This document shows, one piece after another, positions 8,066 to 17,662 of a stretch of DNA of 64,000 bases; position 1 is the stretch's first letter, and each line of letters starts with the position of its first letter. Under the pieces are notes generated by a model that saw only the letters and a program-made list of their open reading frames with translations, did not search any database and was not told the DNA's origin. This DNA is from Mesorhizobium loti (GTDB taxonomy: Bacteria > Pseudomonadota > Alphaproteobacteria > Rhizobiales > Rhizobiaceae). The stretch lies in NCBI RefSeq assembly GCF_001510895.1, contig NZ_LPWA01000108.1, positions 1 through 64,000 of the forward strand, given 5' to 3'. The translations under genes and the position numbers were made by a program.

Positions 8066-10135
8066 TCAAGCGGTACCGCCGAGCGCCCGCTGCAGAAATA
8101 CATAGCGCATCGCGGTCTGGGCCGCCTGCGGACGGCGGTCGCCGCGCCCGCCATGTCCGCCTTCCGTCTCCTCGAAGAACAGCGTCCTGTCGTGGCCGGC
8201 GGCCTGCAGCCGCGCCGCCATCTTGCGCGCGTGGCCCGGATGGACGCGGTCGTCGGCGGTCGAGGTCATCAACAGCACCGGCGGATAGGCGGTGCCGTTC
8301 GAGATATGCTGATAGGGCGAATAGGCCGCGAGCCACGCGGCATCCTCCGGCTTCGACGGGTCGCCATATTCGGCAATCCACGAGGCGCCCGGCGGCAGTT
8401 CGGTGTAACGCAGCATGTCGAGCAGCGGCACGTCGATGATGACGGCGCCGAACAGCTCCGGCCGCTGCGTCAGCGACACGCCGGTGAGCAGGCCGCCATT
8501 CGAGCCGCCCTGGATGCCGAGCTGCGCGGCGGAGGTGATACCGCGCCTGACCACATCCTCCGCCACTGCCGCGAAATCGTCGAAGGCCTTCTGGCGCTTG
8601 CCCTTGAGCGCCGCCTGATGCCAGGCCGGGCCGAACTCGCCGCCGCCGCGGATGTTGGCCTGCACATAGGCGTTGCCCTTGTCCAGCCAGAGCCTGCCGC
8701 GGATGCCGGCATAGCCGGGCAGCAGCGGCACTTCGAAGCCGCCATAGCCATAGAGCAGCGTCGGCACCGGCCCTTTCTGGTCGCGCCGCCTCACGACGAA
8801 GTACGGGATCATTGTGCCGTCCTTCGAGCGTGCCTCGAACTGCTCCGAAACATAGGGCGAGGCATCGAACCGCGCCGGCTGCGATTTCACGGTCGCCAGC
8901 GTCTCGCCATTGTCGTCCGACCAGATGATCGAGCTCGGCGTCAGGAAGTCGGTGAAGGAGAAGGAGACGCTGGTACCGAAATGCTCGGCATGGCTGATGC
9001 CGACATTGCCGTTGTCCGGCAACGCCACAGGCTCCAGCGACCAGCCCTTGTCGGTGCGGTCGCATGCAACGACTTTGCCGCGCACATTGTCCATCAGGTT
9101 GATGAACAGCCGGTCCTCAGTCCTGGCAAGCCCGGCGATCGAAACGCGGTGCGCCGGCTCCAACAGGGTTTCGAAAGGTCCGAATGTGCCGGTGTCGATC
9201 CAGCGATCGAAATCCACCGAGTAGAGCCCGTCGGGCAGGCAGCGCGTGCCGTCGGGCGCCGTCCAGGGGCTGCGAACGCCGAAGACGAGCTGGCCCTTGA
9301 AGATCGCCGTGTCGGTGGCGTCGTCCGGCAGCGGGACGCGCCTGTTCTCGCCCGACGCCAGCCGCAGGAAGCTGTGCGAGGTGAAGAAGTCGATGGTCTT
9401 GCCGAGCAGCACATGCCGCTTGTCGCCGTCGAACTCCACGCCGCCGCCGACGGCGAGGTGATGCTTTTCGCCCTCGAAGATCGGCGTTGCGTCTTCCAGC
9501 TTCGCGCCGCGCCGCCAGAGCTTGATCACGCGCGGATAGCCGGACTGCGTCTTGTCTTCTTCCTCGAATGCCGCCGAGACGATCACCGTGTCCTTGTCCA
9601 GCCAGGAAAAGCCCGACTTGGAGGCCGGGGCGCGAAAACCGTCCGCGACAAAGGATTTCGTCGCGATGTCGAACTCGCGCATCTCACTCGCATCGCCGCC
9701 ATCCGGCGACATGTAGAGGAGGCAGCGGTCGAAATCGGGATAGAGCCGGCTCGCTCCGCCAAAAACCCATTTCACGCCTTCCTTGGCGGAGAGTTCGTCA
9801 AAGTCGATGATCGTTTCCCAGTCCGGCTTGTCGGTCTTGTAGCAAGCCACCGGCGTGCGGCGCCAGAGACCCAGCGCGTTGGTCTTGTCCTGCCAGAAAT
9901 TATAGACATGGCCGGCAAGCGCTGCCCCGACCGGGATATTGTCCTCCGCCGTCATCAGGTCGAGCGCGGTCTCGAACGCCGCCTGGTAGGAAGGATCGCC
10001 CTGCAATTCGGCGACCGTCACCGCATTCTGGCGATGAACCCAGTCGAGCGCTTCCTTGCTGCTGCGGTCTTCCAGCCAGAGGAAGGTGTCCTCGGCCGCC
10101 GATTCGGGCTGGGTTTTGGTCATCGGGCTGGTCAT
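8066..10135 (-). CDS. Prolyl oligopeptidase family serine peptidase (S9A)
   Basis: A 689-residue protein made of an N-terminal beta-propeller (about 1-400) and a C-terminal alpha/beta-hydrolase domain. The nucleophile serine is in GIQGGSNGGLLTG, the aspartate near TSTADDRVHPGHARK, and the histidine in EGGHGGRGD, the usual S9A triad. It cleaves short peptides after proline. The ATG at 10135 was preferred to one 20 codons upstream because CCGGAGACCTGC precedes it. No signal peptide, so probably cytoplasmic. The 768-codon frame on the opposite strand is a shadow. Confidence 0.9.
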   Translation of the reverse strand: MTSPMTKTQPESAAEDTFLWLEDRSSKEALDWVHRQNAVTVAELQGDPSYQAAFETALDLMTAEDNIPVGAALAGHVYNFWQDKTNALGLWRRTPVACYKTDKPDWETIIDFDELSAKEGVKWVFGGASRLYPDFDRCLLYMSPDGGDASEMREFDIATKSFVADGFRAPASKSGFSWLDKDTVIVSAAFEEEDKTQSGYPRVIKLWRRGAKLEDATPIFEGEKHHLAVGGGVEFDGDKRHVLLGKTIDFFTSHSFLRLASGENRRVPLPDDATDTAIFKGQLVFGVRSPWTAPDGTRCLPDGLYSVDFDRWIDTGTFGPFETLLEPAHRVSIAGLARTEDRLFINLMDNVRGKVVACDRTDKGWSLEPVALPDNGNVGISHAEHFGTSVSFSFTDFLTPSSIIWSDDNGETLATVKSQPARFDASPYVSEQFEARSKDGTMIPYFVVRRRDQKGPVPTLLYGYGGFEVPLLPGYAGIRGRLWLDKGNAYVQANIRGGGEFGPAWHQAALKGKRQKAFDDFAAVAEDVVRRGITSAAQLGIQGGSNGGLLTGVSLTQRPELFGAVIIDVPLLDMLRYTELPPGASWIAEYGDPSKPEDAAWLAAYSPYQHISNGTAYPPVLLMTSTADDRVHPGHARKMAARLQAAGHDRTLFFEETEGGHGGRGDRRPQAAQTAMRYVFLQRALGGTA

Positions 10136-10236
10136 GCAGGTCTCCGGGAATTCGTCTGGCAGGCTCTGCCTACATCGCGTTCGCAGCGCGAACATTCAAG
10201 AGCAGAACACCTGAGCCGGTGCGGCGGCAATCTGGC

Positions 10237-11397
10237 CTACACCACCCGCCTGCGAATGATGGTCGTAGCCGCCAATGCCGCGCAGATCGCACCGAGCGTG
10301 ACCGGAAGGCCCGCAGCGCCGATGACATCCATGACACTGCCGGTGAGCGGCGGCACGAGGATACCGCCAACGCCCCACATCAGCGAGAACGCGGCATTGC
10401 CGGCGACCAGCGCCGAGCCCGCAAAACGTTCGCCCAGCTCGATGATGGACATGGTGTAGATGCCGTAGGACACGGCACCCCAGATGAAGACGCTGGGCCA
10501 GATCAGCGGCGTCTCGATCAGCACCGGCAGGAGCACGCAGCCAAGAATTGTCACTGCCACGCAGCCGAATCGCACGAGGCGCGCTGTCAGCCTTTCGGCG
10601 AGCAGGCCGAGCGGTACCTGCATGGCGATGTTGCCGGCAATCATCATCGAGAGTAGCGCCGACATGCGCGCCTCGGGAATGCCGTAATGCGTGCCGTAGA
10701 CGGGAAGCAGCGCCAGGATTCCCTGCTCGAAACCGGCGGCGACGACGACCGCTGACAAAAGCAGCCAGGCGAGCGGCATGAAACCCAGCACCGAAACGTT
10801 CTCGCCGGCCTCAACGACCGTGGGCAGGCGCTTGACCACGACCGCCAGGCAGGCGCCGCAGAAGAAGAAGGCAAAGATGCCGACCAGGAACGGCGGCCAG
10901 CCTTCGGTGCCGACCGCCAGCAGGCAGAGCGGACCTGCCGCGAAGCCCGCCGAGATGATGGTCGAATAGATGCCCATGACGCGCCCGCGCCGCGACGGCG
11001 GCGCCAGCGCGATCACCCAGATTTCGCTGAGCACATAAAGCGGATTGGTCACCATGCCGATCAGGAAGCGCAACGGAAACCAGAGGTAGACGTCCTGCGT
11101 CCAGCCGATCAGCGCCAGCACCAGCGCCGACAGCACGGCGCAGGAGAGCGCGGTGCGCCCTGCCCCGAACCGCCGCGCAAGCCCCGGGATCAGCGGCGAT
11201 GAGAGGATGAAGCCGACCGGTGTCATCGCCGCCGACAGGCCGATCACCGCCGGCGACACGCCCTGACGCTGCAGGATGAAGCTGAGCAGCGGATAGGAGA
11301 GCCCTTGCGCGATGGCGAACACCGACACGGTTGCGATCACGCCGGTGATCGCCGCCCATTGCATCCTCTCGTCGGTATCTGAATCGGCCAGAGCCAT
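10237..11397 (-). CDS. Major facilitator superfamily transporter (YcaD-like)
   Basis: A 386-residue membrane protein with about 12 hydrophobic segments. It resembles small MFS exporters of the YcaD/MFS_1 type: N-terminal GVIATVSVFAIAQGLSYPLLSF, a basic loop RRFGAGRTALSC after helix 2, and PSRRGRVMGIYS after helix 4. The substrate cannot be told from sequence. It lies 41 bases upstream of the prolyl oligopeptidase open frame on the same strand and may share its transcript. Confidence 0.82.
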   Translation of the reverse strand: MALADSDTDERMQWAAITGVIATVSVFAIAQGLSYPLLSFILQRQGVSPAVIGLSAAMTPVGFILSSPLIPGLARRFGAGRTALSCAVLSALVLALIGWTQDVYLWFPLRFLIGMVTNPLYVLSEIWVIALAPPSRRGRVMGIYSTIISAGFAAGPLCLLAVGTEGWPPFLVGIFAFFFCGACLAVVVKRLPTVVEAGENVSVLGFMPLAWLLLSAVVVAAGFEQGILALLPVYGTHYGIPEARMSALLSMMIAGNIAMQVPLGLLAERLTARLVRFGCVAVTILGCVLLPVLIETPLIWPSVFIWGAVSYGIYTMSIIELGERFAGSALVAGNAAFSLMWGVGGILVPPLTGSVMDVIGAAGLPVTLGAICAALAATTIIRRRVV

Positions 11398-11687
11398 GAT
11401 CCCTCCAATCGCTCGCAGGCTTAGCGGTTACGGCTGATTGCCGTAAGCGCCACCGCGGGCGAAAGCGCATGCTCCAGCCAATCCCTGTCAGGAGCGCCGG
11501 CCCGATGAGATCGGTGGAGCGCGGCGGCAAGAGCCGCGCGAATGCTTCAGGAGCGGTAATTCGGCGAGCCAGCCGGCTGCCGTTCCGTCATGTCGCTTCC
11601 CTCGCCCTAGTGGTCGCCGCCTCCTTACCGGCGGCATTGCCGTCGGTCCATTATGCCGGCCACTTTCGCATCCTAACGAGGCTTCTC

Positions 11688-13265
11688 ATGACTGCCGCCC
11701 TTCATCCCGCCGAACCCGCATTGGCAAACGATCGCGCCCGTCGCGGCGGCCGTGCGGGAAAGCGTGCCGGCGGATCGGCGGCCTTCGAGCAGCCTGCTTT
11801 CCGCCAGTTGAAGAACCCGCTGACGCCGACGAAGTTCGTCTCCGACGACGAGCTGGAATCGATCCATCTCGCCTCGTTGCGCGTGCTGAAGGAAATCGGC
11901 GTCGACGTGCTGCATGAGGAAGCCCGCCGCATCATGAAGGCGCACGGCGCCGATGTGCGCGAAGGCAGCGAGCGCGTGCGCTTCGACAGCGACATGATCC
12001 TTGAGCTCATCGCACACTGCCCTCCGGAATTCACGCTGCACGCGCGCAATCCGGCGCACAATCTGCGCTTCGGCGGCAACAACGTCATCCTGTCGATGAT
12101 GGCCTCGGCGCCCAATTGCTCTGACCTCGATCGCGGCCGGCGCCCCGGCAACCAGGCCGACTACCGCAACTTCCTGCGCCTGGCGCAGATGCACAACATC
12201 CTGCAGTGCACCGGCGGCTATCCGGTCGAGCCGATCGATATCCACCCGTCGGTCCGGCATCTGGAATGCATCCGCGACCTCGCCATGCTGACCGACAAGG
12301 TCTTCCACATCTATTCGCTCGGCAAGGAGCGCAATGTCGACGGCATCGAGATCGCCCGCATCGCCCGTGGCGTCAGCCGCGAGCAGCTGATGGAAGAACC
12401 GTCGGTCTTCACCATCATCAACACCAATTCGCCGCTCAAGCTCGACGTGCCGATGATGGAAGGCATCATCCAGATGGCGAGCATGGGCCAGGCGGTGATC
12501 GTCACGCCGTTCACGCTCTCCGGTGCCATGGCGCCCGTCACCATCGCCGGCGCGCTGGTGCAGCAGAACGCCGAGGCGCTCTCCGGCATCGCCTTCGCGC
12601 AGATGGTGAAGAGAGGCGCGCCGGTCGGCTATGGCGGCTTCACCTCCAATGTCGACATGAAGTCCGGCGCGCCGGCCTTCGGCACGCCGGAATACATGAA
12701 GGCACAGCTTGTCGGCGGCCAGCTTGCCCGCCGCTATAACATCCCCTACCGCACCTCGAACACCTGCGCCGCCAACACGGTCGATGCGCAGGCGGCCTAC
12801 GAAAGCGTCTTCTCGCTCTGGGGCGCCATTCAGGGCGGCGGCAATTTGATGATGCACGGGGCCGGCTGGCTGGAAGGCGGTCTGCGCTGCTCCTACGAAA
12901 AGACCATCCTCGACATCGATCTTTTGCAGATGGTGGCCGAGTTCCTCACCCCGCTCGATCTCACAGAGAATGCGCTCGGCTTCGGCGCTATCCAGTCGGT
13001 CGGCCCGGGCGGCCATTTCTTCGGCACCCAGCACACGCAGGAACGCTACAAGACCGCCTTCTACGCGCCGATCGTCTCCGACTGGCGCAATTTCGAGACC
13101 TGGACCGAGGCCGGCTCGCCGACGGCGCTGGAGCGGACCAACAAGGTCTGGAAGGAGCGCCTTGCGGCTTATGAGGAACCCTACATGGACCCGGCGATCC
13201 GCGAGGAGCTCAACGACTTCGTCGAGAAGCGCCGCGCCGAAGGCGGCGCGCCGACCGACTTCTGA
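11688..13265 (+). CDS. MttB-superfamily corrinoid methyltransferase, non-pyrrolysine
   Basis: A 525-residue member of the trimethylamine methyltransferase (MttB, PF06253) family. These enzymes move a methyl group from a quaternary or tertiary amine to a cobalt(I) corrinoid protein. There is no in-frame TAG, so pyrrolysine is absent and the substrate is more likely a betaine than trimethylamine (by analogy with MtgB). The barrel regions GAMAPVTIAGALVQQNAEAL and FGTPEYMKAQLVGGQLARRY are typical; residues 1-40 are a basic, Arg/Gly/Ala-rich tail. The ATG at 11688 is chosen because upstream frame content is not protein-like. The preceding 290 bases hold no recognisable gene. A DMGDH-family gene follows. 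Confidence 0.85.
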   Translation: MTAALHPAEPALANDRARRGGRAGKRAGGSAAFEQPAFRQLKNPLTPTKFVSDDELESIHLASLRVLKEIGVDVLHEEARRIMKAHGADVREGSERVRFDSDMILELIAHCPPEFTLHARNPAHNLRFGGNNVILSMMASAPNCSDLDRGRRPGNQADYRNFLRLAQMHNILQCTGGYPVEPIDIHPSVRHLECIRDLAMLTDKVFHIYSLGKERNVDGIEIARIARGVSREQLMEEPSVFTIINTNSPLKLDVPMMEGIIQMASMGQAVIVTPFTLSGAMAPVTIAGALVQQNAEALSGIAFAQMVKRGAPVGYGGFTSNVDMKSGAPAFGTPEYMKAQLVGGQLARRYNIPYRTSNTCAANTVDAQAAYESVFSLWGAIQGGGNLMMHGAGWLEGGLRCSYEKTILDIDLLQMVAEFLTPLDLTENALGFGAIQSVGPGGHFFGTQHTQERYKTAFYAPIVSDWRNFETWTEAGSPTALERTNKVWKERLAAYEEPYMDPAIREELNDFVEKRRAEGGAPTDF

Positions 13266-13322
13266 TCTCCGTATTGGTCTGATGAATAGTCGACCCCCCA
13301 CTCCGTCGAGCTTCGCTCGACA

Positions 13323-13349
13323 CCTCTCCCCCGATCGACGGGGGAGAGG
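13323..13349. repeat. Perfect 10-bp-stem hairpin in intergenic repeat
   Basis: CCTCTCCCCC at 13323-13332 pairs exactly with 13340-13349 across a 7-base loop. A smaller stem (GTCGAGC..GCTCGAC) lies just before it. No T run follows, so it is more likely a dispersed palindromic element or an mRNA-stabilising stem between the MttB gene and the flavoprotein gene than a terminator. Confidence 0.6.
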
Positions 13350-13421
13350 AAAGGCGCGAAGTTATTTCAGTCTTCAGCCCCGCTCACTCGATTCAGTCTC
13401 TTTAAAAACGGACCTATCTGT

Positions 13422-15992
13422 ATGAAATCTCATGTCAAAGCGGTTGTCATCGGCGGCGGTGTTGTCGGCTGCTCGGTGCTCTATCACCTCGCCAAGGCCG
13501 GCTGGACCGACATCATGCTGATCGAGCGTTCGGAGCTGACCTCCGGCTCGTCCTGGCATGCGGCAGGCGGCTTTCACACGCTGAATGGCGACCCCAACGT
13601 CGCAAAGCTGCAGGCCTATACCGTCCAGCTCTACAAGGAGATCGAGGAGCTTTCCGGCCAGTCCTGCTCGCTGCATCTCACCGGCGGCGTGATGATGGCC
13701 GACACGCCGGAGCGCATGGACTTCCTGCGCCTTGCCCACGCCAAGGGCCGCTATCTCGGCATGGACACCGAGCTGATCACGCCTTCGGAGGCGAAGGCGA
13801 TGTTCCCGCTGATGGACGAGAAGAATTTCGTCGGCGCCATGTGGGATCCGGTCGAGGGCCATCTCGATCCGTCCGGCACCACCCACGCCTACGCCAAGGC
13901 GGCCCGCAAGCTGGGCGCCGAGATCGTGCTGCGCAACCGCGTCGTCGACCTGACGCAGCAGCCGGACGGCACCTGGAACGTCGTCACCGAACAAGGCACG
14001 GTTCACGCCGAGCATGTCGTCAACTGCGGCGGCCTGTGGGCGCGCGAGATCGGCCGCATGGTCGGCGTCGAGCTGCCAGTGCTGGCGATGGAGCACATGT
14101 ATCTGCTCACCGAGCCGATGCCGGAGGTCGAGGAATTCAACAAGTCGACCGGCCGCGAGATGATCGGCGTGCTCGACTTCAAGGGCGAGATCTACACCCG
14201 CCAGGAGCGCAACGGCATCCTGCTCGGCACCTATGAGAAGGCCTGCAAGCCGTGGTCGCCCGTCAACACGCCCTGGGATTTCGGCCATGAATTGCTGCAG
14301 CCCGACATCGACCGCATCGCGCCGTCGCTGGAAATCGGCTTCAAGCATTTCCCCGGCATTGAGAAAGCTGGCATCAAGCAGATCATCAACGGCCCCTTCA
14401 CCTTCGCGCTCGACGGCAACCCGCTGGTCGGCCCGGTGCAGGGCCTGACCAATTTCTGGTGCGCCTGCGCCGTCATGGCGGGCTTCAGCCAGGGCGGCGG
14501 CGTCGGCCTCGCGCTGTCCAACTGGATGGTGCATGGCGATCCGGGCTTCGACGTCTGGGGCATGGACGTGGCGCGCTTCGGCGAATGGGCGAGCCTGCGC
14601 TACACCAACGCCAAGGTGCGCGAGAACTATTCGCGGCGCTTCTCGATCCGCTTCCCCAACGAGGAGCTACCGGCCGCCCGTCCGGCGCAGACGACGCCAC
14701 TGTACGACACCATGCTTGCCAACAATGCCGTGATGGGCGACTCGTGGGGCCTGGAAACGCCGCTCTGGTTCGCGCCGAAGGGCACCGAGCCGAAGGACAT
14801 CGTCTCCTTCCATCGCTCGAACGATTTCGGTCCGATCGGCGAGGAAGTGCGCGCCACGCGCGCGAGGGTCGGCGTCACCGAAATCGCCAACTTCGCCAAG
14901 TATGAAGTCTCTGGCCCGGGAGCGGAGGATTTCCTCAACCGGCTGATGACCAACCGCATGCCTAAAGTTGGCCGCATCGTGCTGACCCCGATGGTCAACG
15001 AATTCGGCAAGCTGATCGGCGACTTCACCATCGCCAAGACCGGCGAGGACCGCTTCATGATCTGGGGCTCGTCGGCCGCTCAGAAATATCACATGCGCTG
15101 GTTCGAGAAGCACCTGCCGAAAGACGGTTCGGTGCGCATCCACCGCTTCGACCAGACTCTGGTCGGCCTGTCCATCGCCGGACCCAAATCGCGTGACCTG
15201 CTGCAGAAGCTGGTCGATGTCGACGTCTCGACCAAGGCCTTCCGCTTCATGGACTTCCGCGAGATGGCGGTGGGCGGCGCGCCCTGCAAGGTCAACCGCA
15301 TCACCTATACCGGCGACCTCGGCTACGAGATCTGGATGGCGCCGGCTTATCAGCGCCTGGTCTACAAGGCGATCAAGGACGCCGGCGAGGAATTCGGCCT
15401 CGTCGACTTCGGCATGCGCGCACTGCTGTCGATGCGCCTAGAGAAAAACTTCCCGACCTGGTTCCGCGAGCTGCGCCCGATCTACGGCCCCTTCGAAGGT
15501 TCGATGGACCGCTTCATCAAGCTCGAGAAGAACGATTTTATTGGCCGTGAGGCGTCGGCCAAGGAACAGGCCGAGGGGCCGAAGCTGCGCCGCGTCTCCT
15601 TCATCGTCGACGCTGCGGATGCCGATGTGATGGGTGACGAGCCGATCTGGGCCAAGGTCAGCAAGGATTATGGCACCGTCGAAAAGCCGCATGGCTACGG
15701 CGCGCCGCGTTTCGATGAGACCGGCAAGGAAGTGCGCGGCTCCAAGGCCGCGGAAGGCGCTTCGGCTGTGCGCGGCATCGTCGACGGCGAGTGGCGCGTC
15801 GTCGGTTGGGTGACCTCGGGCGGCTATGCGCATTATGTGCAGAAGTCGATGGCGCAGGGCTATGTGCCCGCGGCCCTTGCCGGGGACGAAAGCGCCGGCC
15901 TGTTCGAGATCGAGATCCTCGGCCACCGTCGCCAGGCTCGCATCAATGTCGAGCCGCCCTTCGACCCGAGTGGCGAGAAGATGCGTACTTAG
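13422..15992 (+). CDS. FAD-dependent dehydrogenase, dimethylglycine/sarcosine dehydrogenase family
   Basis: An 856-residue two-part enzyme. The N-terminal FAD domain begins with GGGVVGCSVLYHL; His46 in SSWHAAGG matches the histidine that holds FAD covalently in DMGDH. From about residue 440 it has a GcvT-like folate-binding domain (GVTEIANFAKYEVSGPGAEDF, then GDLGYEIWM). The family oxidises N-methyl amines such as dimethylglycine or sarcosine and passes formaldehyde to THF, giving methylene-THF. It lies 156 bases after the MttB homologue on the same strand, so it could process that enzyme's demethylated product. Exact amine unknown. Confidence 0.88.
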   Translation: MKSHVKAVVIGGGVVGCSVLYHLAKAGWTDIMLIERSELTSGSSWHAAGGFHTLNGDPNVAKLQAYTVQLYKEIEELSGQSCSLHLTGGVMMADTPERMDFLRLAHAKGRYLGMDTELITPSEAKAMFPLMDEKNFVGAMWDPVEGHLDPSGTTHAYAKAARKLGAEIVLRNRVVDLTQQPDGTWNVVTEQGTVHAEHVVNCGGLWAREIGRMVGVELPVLAMEHMYLLTEPMPEVEEFNKSTGREMIGVLDFKGEIYTRQERNGILLGTYEKACKPWSPVNTPWDFGHELLQPDIDRIAPSLEIGFKHFPGIEKAGIKQIINGPFTFALDGNPLVGPVQGLTNFWCACAVMAGFSQGGGVGLALSNWMVHGDPGFDVWGMDVARFGEWASLRYTNAKVRENYSRRFSIRFPNEELPAARPAQTTPLYDTMLANNAVMGDSWGLETPLWFAPKGTEPKDIVSFHRSNDFGPIGEEVRATRARVGVTEIANFAKYEVSGPGAEDFLNRLMTNRMPKVGRIVLTPMVNEFGKLIGDFTIAKTGEDRFMIWGSSAAQKYHMRWFEKHLPKDGSVRIHRFDQTLVGLSIAGPKSRDLLQKLVDVDVSTKAFRFMDFREMAVGGAPCKVNRITYTGDLGYEIWMAPAYQRLVYKAIKDAGEEFGLVDFGMRALLSMRLEKNFPTWFRELRPIYGPFEGSMDRFIKLEKNDFIGREASAKEQAEGPKLRRVSFIVDAADADVMGDEPIWAKVSKDYGTVEKPHGYGAPRFDETGKEVRGSKAAEGASAVRGIVDGEWRVVGWVTSGGYAHYVQKSMAQGYVPAALAGDESAGLFEIEILGHRRQARINVEPPFDPSGEKMRT

Positions 15993-16048
15993 AGCAATTC
16001 CAGGAAAAGTGTGTAACGGTTTCCGTCCAAAATTGCGTAAAGACAAAC
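15991..16048. repeat. Rhizobial AGCAATTCC-type intergenic repeat
   Basis: Starts AGAGCAATTCCAGGAAAAGT at the flavoprotein stop codon and ends near AATTGCGTAAAGACAAA. The outer parts GCAATTCC and AAATTGC are inverted, with an inner AGTGTGTAACGGTTT segment. It resembles copies A-C in plan (AAAGTG...CGGTTT), suggesting a common mosaic family. Confidence 0.6.
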
Positions 16049-16079
16049 ACCAGACCGGCAGGCTGTTTGGATCGCGTGG

Positions 16080-17645
16080 GTGGCCAACTATATAGAACCG
16101 GCCACCAACGCATCAGATGAGAAGACGACCCCCTTGCGGCAGCTGGAAAAATGGACCGACTGGCTCTGTGACGGACGGGTCGGCCCATTCAGCGCCGCGG
16201 TCGCATTCGCCCTTGCGTACTGCCTTGTCCAGACCGTGGTGATGACGCTCTCGTCCCACGTCGTCGGCACGGGTGTTGGTGTCGACGACGCCGAACAGCT
16301 GATGGCGATGCGGTTCCTCGCGGCCGGCTATGGCAGCTCGCAGCCGCCTCTATACGCCTGGCTCGGGATTCTCACGGCTTCGCTGGTTGGAACCAGCATC
16401 CTCGCGCTCAAGATCGTCAAATACGCCCTGCTGGCCGGCGGGTTGATCGCATGCTTCGCCGCTGTGCGCCGCCTGGGCTACTCGAACCGCGCAGCGACCG
16501 CCGCGATGTTCGGCCTGCTGCTTTTTCCACAGATCGTATGGGAGATGCAGCATGCGCTGACCCACTCGGTCGCCGTCTTTTGTTTTTCGGCGCTGCTGCT
16601 GCTAGCGCTGGCCGAGGTGCAGAAACGGCGATCCGCAGCCGCCTACGTGCTGCTGGGCCTGGCCGCGGCTGCGGCGATGCTGTCGAAATACAACATCGTC
16701 ATCTTCATTGCCGCGCTGTTCATTGCGGCTCTGTCGCTTCGCGAAACGCGCGAGGCGATCTTCGACGGGCGTTTTCTGATCAGCGCGGTTGTGGCGATCC
16801 TTGCCTGCCTGCCGACATTCTACTGGAGCCTCACGCATCTGGGAGACCTGCTGGCGCATGGCGGCGGCTTGGGCGTTGCCGAGGGCGGTAGCGTGGCGAG
16901 AACGGCGTCGCTAGGCATTCTTGGCCTCGGCAATGCTATACTCAATTTCGCCGGGCTGCCGGTCACGATCTTTGCCGTCGCGTTTTTCCTGGCACGCAAA
17001 GAACCCGCACCATCGTCCGGACTAGCACCATGGCCCGAAAAGCTGCTTTGGCGCGCGATTGGCTTTGCGGTGGTGGTCACGTTGGCGGTGGTGCTCGCTG
17101 GCGGCATCACGCAGTTTCGCGATCGCTGGATGCTTCCTGTGTTTGTGCTGCTGCCGGCTGCCCTTGCCATGCGTCTGGACACGATGGGAGAAAAGGGCAG
17201 GAAAACGCAGGCGACAATCGTCTTCGTCGGCGCTGTGATCTCTATCCTGGTGCTGCCGGTGAGCTGGTACATGCACGTCCATGGCGGTGACAACCGCGGC
17301 GGCATCGTGCGGATGGACTACGCTTCGCTCCACAGTCAGCTGACGGCCGACGGACCGGTCGGCACGGTGGTTTCGAGCTGGTTCTGGATCGGCAATCTTC
17401 GCCTGGTTGATTCCGATCTCGTCGTGCTCGACGACGAGATCCCCGATTTCGCCAAGTCGATCCGCGAGCCTGCGGTGCTTGTGCTGGCGGATGACGAAGA
17501 GCCGGCTTCAGTCATTTTCGACAGGATCGCCGAGGCCGGCTACGGGATGGACACCGTCCATCGGCGCGTCGCGGTGCCTCAATTGTTCGGAGGCATGCCG
17601 CGCCAGGTGACCGTAACGAGATTGCACAAGATCGAGGCACAGTAG
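16080..17645 (+). CDS. GT39/ArnT-like polytopic glycosyltransferase
   Basis: A 521-residue membrane protein with roughly 10-12 hydrophobic helices and a soluble C-terminal tail (about 400-521). The first loop contains GVDDAEQLM and GYGSSQPPLYAWL, the acidic pair and QPPLY motif seen in lipid-sugar-dependent transferases of the PMT/ArnT group. It probably moves a sugar from a polyprenyl-phosphate donor to a cell-envelope acceptor. The frame starts at GTG 16080 with only a weak ribosome binding site, so the start is uncertain. Its position between two catabolic genes says little about acceptor. Confidence 0.75.
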   Translation: MANYIEPATNASDEKTTPLRQLEKWTDWLCDGRVGPFSAAVAFALAYCLVQTVVMTLSSHVVGTGVGVDDAEQLMAMRFLAAGYGSSQPPLYAWLGILTASLVGTSILALKIVKYALLAGGLIACFAAVRRLGYSNRAATAAMFGLLLFPQIVWEMQHALTHSVAVFCFSALLLLALAEVQKRRSAAAYVLLGLAAAAAMLSKYNIVIFIAALFIAALSLRETREAIFDGRFLISAVVAILACLPTFYWSLTHLGDLLAHGGGLGVAEGGSVARTASLGILGLGNAILNFAGLPVTIFAVAFFLARKEPAPSSGLAPWPEKLLWRAIGFAVVVTLAVVLAGGITQFRDRWMLPVFVLLPAALAMRLDTMGEKGRKTQATIVFVGAVISILVLPVSWYMHVHGGDNRGGIVRMDYASLHSQLTADGPVGTVVSSWFWIGNLRLVDSDLVVLDDEIPDFAKSIREPAVLVLADDEEPASVIFDRIAEAGYGMDTVHRRVAVPQLFGGMPRQVTVTRLHKIEAQ

Positions 17646-17662
17646 GGCATCTGGGGAATCGC

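Noticed and set aside
8153..10459. 768-codon open frame on the plus strand
   Set aside because: It is antisense to the prolyl oligopeptidase gene, is Arg/His/Asp-rich with no domain pattern, and reflects GC-rich codon bias.
11398..11687. Cobalamin riboswitch before the MttB or cobQ genes
   Set aside because: No B12-box sequence or matching stems were seen in the upstream regions.
11688..13265. Possible pyrrolysine (amber read-through) in the MttB gene
   Set aside because: No in-frame TAG occurs in either MttB homologue and no pyl genes are present.
11673..13301. 542-codon minus-strand frame opposite the MttB gene
   Set aside because: Low-complexity Arg/Val/Asp/His composition and complete overlap with a clear family protein.
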